Shown here: positions 1 through 4,118 of the stretch, one piece after another | Layout of the letters: every line of letters begins with the position of its first letter | How positions within the stretch are numbered: position 1 is the first letter of the stretch | Assembly: GCA_934408795.1 (NCBI GenBank) | Contig: CAKRVQ010000073.1 | Span: forward strand, 1-6,156 | Source: an uncultured Eubacteriales bacterium | GTDB lineage: Bacteria; Bacillota; Clostridia; Oscillospirales; Acutalibacteraceae | Direction of reading: 5' to 3' | DNA length: 6,156 nt | The notes under the pieces: model-generated | The model's database searches: none | Seen by the model: the letters and a program-made list of their open reading frames with translations, nothing else | Told to the model about the DNA's origin: nothing | Translations under genes and position numbers: made by a program

Positions 1-1140
1 GGCATCACTCCCGGTATCGGTGTCGGTGTCTGTATCGGAGGCAGTGTCGGTATCGCCGAGAGTCTCGCCCTCATTTTTGGGTTCGGTCCCCGCGGGAGTG
101 TCGGACTTTGTCGAGGTGCCGGCTTCTGCTATGGCGTCGGTGCCTGCGTCTGCATTTGTGCTTGCCATGTCGTCGGGCAGGGCGGAAGCGTGTACGCGGC
201 GCTTTTTTGTCAGCTTATAAGTGAGGATAAACAAGCCAATGAACAACACGGAACAACCGAGCAGTATCAGTGTGCAGCAATAAAGTGTATTTGAAATATG
301 TGACATAATGGGAGTCGTGAATACCGAGCCCGACGGGATACTGTCCATTATGCGGCCTACAAGCTTTTCACCGCCGAATACAACTGCAAAAAGGGCGGTC
401 ACGACGGCGGAGGCGCCCGAAGTGATCCCGATCCAGAGAAATCCTTTGAATCGGCGGAATCTGCAAAGATAAATGAGTGCCGCAATGATGACACAGACGA
501 TCACGAATCCGATTATGAACCGTATCCGCAGTTCGGCGTCAAAGGCTGCCGTTCCGCCGTATTCACTTGCGACTTCTCCGAGGCTTTCGGGGGCGGGGAG
601 AACAGATACTATCTCAGATGAGTATTTATCCACCGTCATAAGTATTATTTCTCTGAGTCTTCCTTCGCTGAGCTTTCTTGCCGCAGGCACGGTCTCTTTG
701 ACTACATCGGCGAGCTCTCCTACATTTTCGCGTGCGATCTTGTTTACGCGCTCGGGTGTCAGCTTTTCGGCGGGTTCCTTATTTTCAACGCTGCTTATGA
801 CCGAGTTTGAATAGACGGAGAGCAGTTCTTTTACCGCTTTTGTTTTTAAAAGCTTATCCACTGCGTCGGGATTTAATCCCGATTCCTCAACCGCCTGCGC
901 CACCATTTGATTAGAGATAAGAAGCTTTTCTCCGTTGATATTTGTTGCAATGTCGACGAGGGTCTCGGGTCTTGAAAAATCGCTTATGCCGCAAAAAAGC
1001 GATGTGAATACAAGTGATGCAAAGAGGAGGATACTTAAGATCGCCGCAAACACTGTTCCGATAATATTACCGGCTTTTGAGCCTGCTTTTTTATTGCCTT
1101 TTTCGGTCGAGTTTTCGTTGCTTTTTTCGGTTGCTTTCAT
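1..1140 (-). CDS. Hypothetical four-helix membrane protein with Asp/Thr-rich tail (3' end outside window)
   Basis: The frame is open from ATG at 1140 to base 1 (380 codons, no stop), so the C-terminus is cut by the window edge. The start is supported by GAGGGAG 8 bases upstream (1149-1155). The protein begins with a polar Lys/Glu/Asn-rich stretch (1-24), then a hydrophobic helix (about 26-49). An acidic, mostly helical-looking segment without cysteines follows (about 50-205), then three more helices (about 207-226, 234-255, 285-307). Basic residues fall after helix 2 (RFRRFKG) and helix 4 (KLTKKRR). By the positive-inside rule this puts the N-terminus, the short 2-3 loop and the tail in the cytoplasm, and the 50-205 domain outside. 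The tail (about 317-380) is low complexity, rich in Asp, Thr, Ala and Ser, ending in alternating Asp-Thr. I do not recognise a family or catalytic motif. It lies 100 bases downstream of the LacI-type gene on the same strand, so co-transcription is plausible. The gene is convincing; its function is unknown. Confidence 0.82.
   Translation of the reverse strand, partial: MKATEKSNENSTEKGNKKAGSKAGNIIGTVFAAILSILLFASLVFTSLFCGISDFSRPETLVDIATNINGEKLLISNQMVAQAVEESGLNPDAVDKLLKTKAVKELLSVYSNSVISSVENKEPAEKLTPERVNKIARENVGELADVVKETVPAARKLSEGRLREIILMTVDKYSSEIVSVLPAPESLGEVASEYGGTAAFDAELRIRFIIGFVIVCVIIAALIYLCRFRRFKGFLWIGITSGASAVVTALFAVVFGGEKLVGRIMDSIPSGSVFTTPIMSHISNTLYCCTLILLGCSVLFIGLFILTYKLTKKRRVHASALPDDMASTNADAGTDAIAEAGTSTKSDTPAGTEPKNEGETLGDTDTASDTDTDTDTGSDA
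13..54 (-). repeat. In-frame hexanucleotide repeat encoding Asp-Thr
   Basis: Degenerate GAYACC/GAYACA hexamers in the 3' part of the membrane-protein gene encode residues about 363-376, largely alternating Asp and Thr, with an Ala-Ser interruption. Variation at codon third positions (GAC/GAT, ACC/ACA/ACT) suggests some selection on the protein or age, rather than a very recent expansion. The same hexamer occurs in the noncoding region at 3445-3468. Confidence 0.7.
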
Positions 1141-1240
1141 TTTATAATCTCCCTCGGTCCTCAATTCGTTGGGTATGATCCGTTGGTGTGTTTTCGACTT
1201 TCGGAATGCTTTACCGATTAAGTTTTACGGGCGAAGTGCA
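1141..1240. other. Short intergenic spacer between regulator and membrane-protein genes
   Basis: This is a 100-base spacer between two minus-strand genes. Apart from the ribosome binding site GAGGGAG (1149-1155) of the downstream gene, I see no convincing promoter, no hairpin with a T-tract and no small ORF. This is compatible with read-through from the LacI-type gene. Confidence 0.5.
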
Positions 1241-2230
1241 TCATTCGTCGGCGGCGACGGATGATCGGTTTATTCTTCCCGATGATTCGCGAAATTTTGC
1301 TGCTGCCGTGACGGTGGTTTTACGGTTTTCGCTTTTTCCGTCAAGTATATCAAGTGCAAGTTTTACCGCGGCGGAAGATATCTCCCGACCGCTCCATCCG
1401 ACAGAAGAAAGAGAAGGAGTCAGGTATTCGCACTCGGGCAGATCGTCCATTCCGAATATCGAGACCTGCCCCGGAACCGCGATGCCGACCTCATTCAGTT
1501 TTCTGACGGCGCCGATCGCCATATAGTCATACGCGCATACCAAAGCTTCGGGGAAAGGCAAACCTTCATTCAGCATGGTTTCGACCGCAGTGTATCCGCC
1601 ATTTTCAAAGCGTTCGGCCGAGACGGATACCCTCAAATCATCAAAGTTATATTCTTTCATAAGCTCGCTTATCAGGTGCTGCTTCGTATATGTATGCTTT
1701 TCGCCGATGAATCCGACGCTCTTTACGCCCGAACGGTAGAGTGAGCCGATGACCTCGCGCATTGCCTGTTCGAATTCAAGTCTTATGTATCCGTCGGCAT
1801 TTTCCGTATCGTCGTTTCCTCCGCCGATCTGGATGATCGGGATCTCGCGGTGCACTCCTTCGGGAGCATTGCCCATAACGATGAGCAGGTCCGAATCCGT
1901 ATATCGATCGTAATAGGAAACCAGGTCTTCGGTCTTTTCGTCGGAAAAATCGGTCGTTGAAAAGCTTACATCGCATCCCGATTCGCGAAAGGCTCTTTCA
2001 AGCTCCGAAGCTATGCCCGAGTAGAATCTGCCGAAAAACTCGGGGCAGATAACGGTGACAGTCGGTTTAGGATATTTTGCATTGAAAAAGCGGCGAAAGC
2101 ACCCTGACTTTCGCGCCGCTTCAAATACCGCTTCTCTCGTTTCTTCATTGACCTCGGAACTCATTGAAAATGCCTTGGATGCGGTTGAAACCGACACATT
2201 GGCAAGCTTTGCAAGTTTGGTGAGAGTCAA
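1241..2230 (-). CDS. LacI/GalR-family transcriptional regulator
   Basis: This is a DNA-binding regulator with a sugar-binding-protein-like effector domain. An N-terminal helix-turn-helix (about residues 2-42) contains the LacI-type pattern LAKLANVSVSTASKAFS. The periplasmic-binding-protein-like core follows from about residue 57 (TVTVICPEF) and contains the family signature FGMDDLPECEYLTPSLSSVG (about 259-278) and a C-terminal FRESSGR (family RES motif). The length of about 329 residues is normal. No ATG fits the frame. I chose TTG at 2230 because it gives the usual family beginning (MTLTKLAKLANVS) and has GGGGA 7-8 bases upstream. An earlier in-frame TTG at 2248 (335 residues) has no ribosome binding site. 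The linker between the two domains is short and lacks the usual YxPN hinge. It is transcribed from a strong promoter divergent from the DMT transporter gene, which is its likely target. The effector is unknown; a sugar or nucleoside is typical of the family. Confidence 0.93.
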   Translation of the reverse strand: MTLTKLAKLANVSVSTASKAFSMSSEVNEETREAVFEAARKSGCFRRFFNAKYPKPTVTVICPEFFGRFYSGIASELERAFRESGCDVSFSTTDFSDEKTEDLVSYYDRYTDSDLLIVMGNAPEGVHREIPIIQIGGGNDDTENADGYIRLEFEQAMREVIGSLYRSGVKSVGFIGEKHTYTKQHLISELMKEYNFDDLRVSVSAERFENGGYTAVETMLNEGLPFPEALVCAYDYMAIGAVRKLNEVGIAVPGQVSIFGMDDLPECEYLTPSLSSVGWSGREISSAAVKLALDILDGKSENRKTTVTAAAKFRESSGRINRSSVAADE

Positions 2231-2251
2231 CTTCTCATCCCCGATCAAAGT

Positions 2252-2264
2252 CGAAAATTTTTCG
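2252..2264. promoter_or_regulatory. 13-base palindrome in regulator leader, candidate operator
   Basis: A perfect inverted repeat (CGAAAA, central T, TTTTCG) lies in the predicted 5' leader of the LacI-type gene, about 30 bases after its predicted start site. A LacI-family protein binds palindromes, so autoregulation is possible. The A/T-rich centre is unlike the usual central CG of LacI-family operators, so this remains a weak candidate. Confidence 0.3.
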
Positions 2265-2270
2265 GTGTCC

Positions 2271-2284
2271 GTTTTATTGAAAAC
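2271..2284. promoter_or_regulatory. Inverted repeat over the transporter -35, candidate operator
   Basis: GTTTT-ATTG-AAAAC is an inverted repeat with 5-base arms that contains the TTGAAA -35 box of the transporter promoter. A repressor bound here would block that promoter. The position is suggestive, but the arms are short and A/T-rich, so chance is a real alternative. Confidence 0.25.
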
Positions 2285-2305
2285 ACACCCTTACAATGAT
2301 ATATT
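2277..2305 (+). promoter_or_regulatory. Sigma-A promoter of the DMT transporter gene
   Basis: TTGAAA (2277-2282) and TATATT (2300-2305) are separated by 17 bases, with an extended -10 TGA directly before the -10. The predicted start near 2311-2312 leaves a leader of only about 12-20 bases. The -10 overlaps the -10 of the divergent regulator promoter by three bases. Confidence 0.7.
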
Positions 2306-2330
2306 ATATCAGAAAGGTCGGTTGTGTCAA
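2303..2330 (-). promoter_or_regulatory. Strong sigma-A promoter of the LacI-type gene
   Basis: On the minus strand, consensus TTGACA (2330-2325) and consensus TATAAT (2308-2303) are separated by 16 bases, with an extended -10 TGA. The predicted start is near 2296, giving a leader of about 65 bases. The -35 box overlaps the first codons of the divergent transporter gene. Confidence 0.78.
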
Positions 2331-3229
2331 TGGTTTGGATATATATTTTAATCATTCTTTTGTTTCGTGTGGTGCAGGCAATATTCGGCAAGCGGTCAAG
2401 CATTGAGGTCAAAAACAGCGCTATGTTGTCGCGTTATGTTACATACCAATATGCTTTGTCGGCTTTTATCGGTCTTGCTGCGATAATCGTCTCTGGCGAG
2501 GGCATAAAGATAGATCTTTTGACCGTCGGAATCGCAGCCCTTTCGGGCGTTTCGCTTCTTGCCTGCAGTTCGTGCAGCATATATGCGATGAAGAGCGGCA
2601 CCGTGAGTCTCAATTCAATGTTCGGGACTGCGGGAATGCTGATACCCATTGCGGCGGGTGCAATGTTTTTCGGTCAGCCGGTAAGTGTGATGCAGTGGGT
2701 CGGTCTTATAGGATTTTTTGTTTCGTCATTTTTCCTCATTAAAGGTTCAAAGAAAATATATGCAAAGTTTGACCTTAAGACGGCGCTGCTTCTTATCGGT
2801 TGTCTTGTTTCGAACGGTGTGACAATGTTGGCGCAGCAGATGTTCACCCGCTATGTGCCGAACGGCAGTGTGAGTGCGTTTTCCTTTATAAGTTTTGCGA
2901 TAGTTGCACTGCTCGGGCTTCCGATCTCCGCGGCGGCGAAAAGGGGACTACCGGTCGGCGCTGACGGAACGCGGGAGAATTCGCGGCTCACAAAGTCGCT
3001 TTTTGTATGCGGCGCCGCGCTGGCAGTATCTCTTTTTATGATCAATCAATTTGCAACGATATCCACATCGCTGATCTCGCCTGTTATACTCTTCACATTT
3101 ATCAACGGCGGGGGAACGATCATTTCGACGGTCGTTGCGTCGATCATGTACAAGGAAAGGCTTTCGTTCAACATTATTACGGGTGTGATACTCGGGATAG
3201 CATCGCTTGTTGTGATCAAGAGTTTTTGA
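2324..3229 (+). CDS. DMT-superfamily (EamA-like) transporter
   Basis: This is an integral membrane protein of 301 residues with about ten hydrophobic helices (roughly 4-19, 37-57, 66-88, 98-114, 122-140, 151-172, 181-202, 226-244, 249-270, 280-300), the layout of two five-helix EamA repeats. Each half ends with the typical arrangement: MFFGQPVSVMQWVGLIGFF in the first half, and MYKERLSFNIITGVILGIA in the second. These proteins move small metabolites or drugs across the cytoplasmic membrane; the substrate cannot be read from the sequence. Start choice: GTG at 2324 lies 6 bases after AAAGG, while ATG at 2330 is a better codon but 12 bases away; the two differ by two residues. The gene is monocistronic as far as can be seen, with its own promoter and hairpin terminators after the stop. 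Control by the divergent LacI-type regulator is inferred. Confidence 0.9.
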   Translation: MSMVWIYILIILLFRVVQAIFGKRSSIEVKNSAMLSRYVTYQYALSAFIGLAAIIVSGEGIKIDLLTVGIAALSGVSLLACSSCSIYAMKSGTVSLNSMFGTAGMLIPIAAGAMFFGQPVSVMQWVGLIGFFVSSFFLIKGSKKIYAKFDLKTALLLIGCLVSNGVTMLAQQMFTRYVPNGSVSAFSFISFAIVALLGLPISAAAKRGLPVGADGTRENSRLTKSLFVCGAALAVSLFMINQFATISTSLISPVILFTFINGGGTIISTVVASIMYKERLSFNIITGVILGIASLVVIKSF

Positions 3230-3249
3230 GTGTGTCGGAGGCAGTAAGG

Positions 3250-3301
3250 CGCCGCGCCGTCCGAGCCGCAGGGTGGCTCGGGTGGCGCGGCGAAGGTTTT
3301 T
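3250..3301 (+). terminator. Long GC-rich hairpin after the transporter gene
   Basis: The arms 3250-3267 and 3275-3292 pair over 18 positions (two of them G-U), around a 7-base loop GCAGGGT. TTTTT follows after AAGG (3297-3301). It begins 20 bases after the transporter stop. The T-tract is set back by four bases, so it is less canonical than the next hairpin. Confidence 0.65.
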
Positions 3302-3331
3302 CGGTTTCAGATGATTTTCGGAGGGTGTGCG

Positions 3332-3377
3332 GGGACCGCTCGGCGCGCAAGGTGCGCCGAGCGGTCCCGTTGTTTTT
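3332..3377 (+). terminator. Rho-independent terminator
   Basis: A perfect 15-bp stem (3332-3346 with 3354-3368) carries a 7-base loop GCAAGGT and is followed by GTTGTTTTT. This is a textbook intrinsic terminator. It is the second of two hairpins in the same orientation after the transporter and insulates the copper operon from read-through. Confidence 0.88.
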
Positions 3378-3444
3378 ATGGGTACGGGAGGGGCGGTTTT
3401 GCCTTGCTATATTTAAAAGCAGCCGATTTCCGTCGGCTTAAGGT

Positions 3445-3468
3445 CGATACCGATACCGACACCGATAC
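3445..3468. repeat. Four-unit hexanucleotide tandem repeat
   Basis: CGATAC, CGATAC, CGACAC, CGATAC lie head to tail in the noncoding stretch between the terminators and the csoR promoter. The reverse complement shares a 14-base exact match (GTATCGGTGTCGGT) with the Asp-Thr coding repeat at 14-27. Confidence 0.75.
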
Positions 3469-3495
3469 AAAATATTGAAAAAAGTTATCAGGTAC

Positions 3496-3524
3496 TTGAC
3501 ATATACCCCGGTAGGGTATATAAT
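3496..3524 (+). promoter_or_regulatory. Sigma-A promoter of the csoR-copA operon
   Basis: TTGACA (3496-3501) and TATAAT (3519-3524), both exact consensus, are 17 bases apart. The predicted start is near 3531. A CsoR-type inverted repeat fills the spacer, so the promoter is expected to be strong but repressed when copper is low. Confidence 0.9.
3501..3521. promoter_or_regulatory. CsoR operator 1 (between -35 and -10)
   Basis: This is an inverted repeat with arms ATATACCC (3501-3508) and GGGTATAT (3514-3521) around a 5-base GC-rich centre. It matches the known CsoR operator design, a G/C tract flanked by TAC/GTA-type arms. It overlaps the last base of the -35 and the first bases of the -10, so a bound repressor would exclude RNA polymerase. 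Confidence 0.85.
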
Positions 3525-3536
3525 CGTTTCGGACAG

Positions 3537-3557
3537 ATATACCGGGTAGGGGTATAT
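3537..3557. promoter_or_regulatory. CsoR operator 2 (downstream of start site)
   Basis: The arms ATATACC (3537-3543) and GGTATAT (3551-3557) flank a 7-base G-rich centre. The total length of 21 bases equals operator 1, and the centres are 36 bases apart. Read on the minus strand its first nine bases equal those of operator 1. It lies at about +7 to +27 of the predicted transcript. Confidence 0.75.
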
Positions 3558-3598
3558 AAGAAATGCCCGTCCGCCCGTTTGCGTCACCACTGCAAAAA

Positions 3599-3605
3599 AA
3601 GGAGG
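3599..3605 (+). promoter_or_regulatory. Ribosome binding site that fixes the csoR start
   Basis: AAGGAGG sits 8 bases before ATG 3614 and follows an A-rich run. It rules out the earlier in-frame ATG at 3563, which has no such site and lies only about 30 bases after the predicted transcription start. Confidence 0.85.
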
Positions 3606-3613
3606 TCGGCTTT

Positions 3614-3937
3614 ATGTCGTCGGAAAAGAGTAGTCGGGTGTGTTGTCACTGCCGCTCGGAGCGCAGAAAAGAGCGTTCGCCCGAGGAATACAAAAAATTG
3701 ATACATCGCCTTAACAGAATAGAGGGTCAGATAAGGGGAATAAAAGGAATGGTGGAGCAAGGCGCTTACTGTCCCGATATACTTATGCAATCGACCGCGG
3801 TCGGTGCCGCGATCAATGCGTTTAACAGGGAGCTCCTTACCAATCACATAAAATCCTGTGTGATCAGTGATATAAGGGACGGAAAAGACGATGCCGTGGA
3901 TGAGCTTGTAGCCACTCTCGGAAAGTTGATGAAATGA
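3614..3937 (+). CDS. csoR: Copper-sensing transcriptional repressor CsoR
   Basis: CsoR is a 107-residue, all-helical cytoplasmic repressor (CsoR/RcnR/FrmR family) that binds its operator as a tetramer assembly and lets go when Cu(I) binds. The family core is clear: YKKLIHRLNRIEGQIRGIKGM (about 26-46), then Cys53 (YCPDI), and His78 and Cys82 (NHIKSC). These form the Cys-His-Cys Cu(I) ligand set of true CsoR, as opposed to the four-ligand nickel site of RcnR. The ending VATLGKLMK is typical. Upstream of the core is an extra Cys10-Cys11-His12-Cys13 cluster, which could be a second metal-binding element. The promoter carries two matching operators, so autorepression is expected. copA follows 177 bases downstream with no visible terminator or promoter between. 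Metal identity is inferred from ligands and neighbour, with little doubt. Confidence 0.96.
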   Translation: MSSEKSSRVCCHCRSERRKERSPEEYKKLIHRLNRIEGQIRGIKGMVEQGAYCPDILMQSTAVGAAINAFNRELLTNHIKSCVISDIRDGKDDAVDELVATLGKLMK

Positions 3938-4073
3938 TCTTAGGACGACTTGATCGAACGATGCGGTCGTGCGATTTGAAAAAGCGGTCCGATCGGGCGA
4001 TTTGATGAAGGATCCGCGGCTGATTAAGTGTTGCAAAAACAGGAATAATACTATCGGTCGGAGGATGTGCGTT
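3938..4073. other. Spacer between csoR and copA
   Basis: No convincing promoter, CsoR-like operator or intrinsic terminator is visible here, so csoR and copA are probably one transcript. A 9-base direct repeat GCGATTTGA occurs at 3971-3979 and 3997-4005, and only weak stem-forming potential surrounds it. Its length is unusual for an operon that otherwise seems tightly arranged. Confidence 0.45.
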
Positions 4074-4118
4074 ATGTTTTATAAAAGAAGCAAGAGAACG
4101 GAGGTAAGCTATGAATGA
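4074..4118 (+). CDS. Candidate 14-residue leader peptide overlapping the copA start
   Basis: The [17 protein letters not shown] starts at ATG 4074, with GGAGG 9 bases upstream (4060-4064). Its stop TGA (4116-4118) overlaps the copA ATG (4115-4117) as ATGA, the classic arrangement for translational coupling. The peptide is basic, with no cysteine or histidine, so it is not an obvious metal binder. The copA ribosome binding site lies inside this ORF, so ribosomes translating it would keep that site unfolded and deliver terminating ribosomes to copA. Whether it is translated is inference; so short an ORF could also occur by chance. Confidence 0.4.
   Translation: MFYKRSKRTEVSYE
4100..4104 (+). 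promoter_or_regulatory. Ribosome binding site of copA with two nearby ATGs
   Basis: GGAGG lies 10 bases before ATG 4115, which opens copA, and 6 bases before ATG 4111, which opens only a five-codon frame (MNDSL) ending at 4128. Homology of the product ([13 protein letters not shown]) decides for 4115. Confidence 0.75.

Noticed and set aside
20..814. Plus-strand open frames opposite the left-edge membrane-protein gene
   Set aside because: They are Ser/Val-rich shadows of the minus-strand gene, which has a clear start site, coherent helices and positive-inside topology.
3421..3438. Small hairpin (AGCCGA / TCGGCT) with TTTT on the minus-strand side
   Set aside because: It has only a 6-bp stem and a four-base T run, and no minus-strand gene ends here. 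It is too weak to call a terminator.
3007..3441. Plus-strand 144-codon frame spanning the transporter end and the terminators
   Set aside because: It starts inside the transporter in another frame and runs through two strong terminator hairpins. It has no ribosome binding site and a composition typical of GC-rich noncoding DNA.
3311..3478. Plus-strand 55-codon frame ending in Val-(Asp-Thr)4-Lys-Tyr
   Set aside because: It has no convincing ribosome binding site and crosses the 3332-3377 terminator. I kept only the repeat as an observation.
3563..3613. Earlier in-frame ATG for csoR (17 extra residues)
   Set aside because: It has no Shine-Dalgarno sequence, begins almost inside operator 2, and would place the excellent AAGGAGG inside the coding region.
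3938..4110. Possible second promoter or riboswitch before copA
   Set aside because: AT-rich words such as TAATAC near 4046 have no -35 at a workable distance, no CsoR-type repeat is present, and no recognisable riboswitch core was found.
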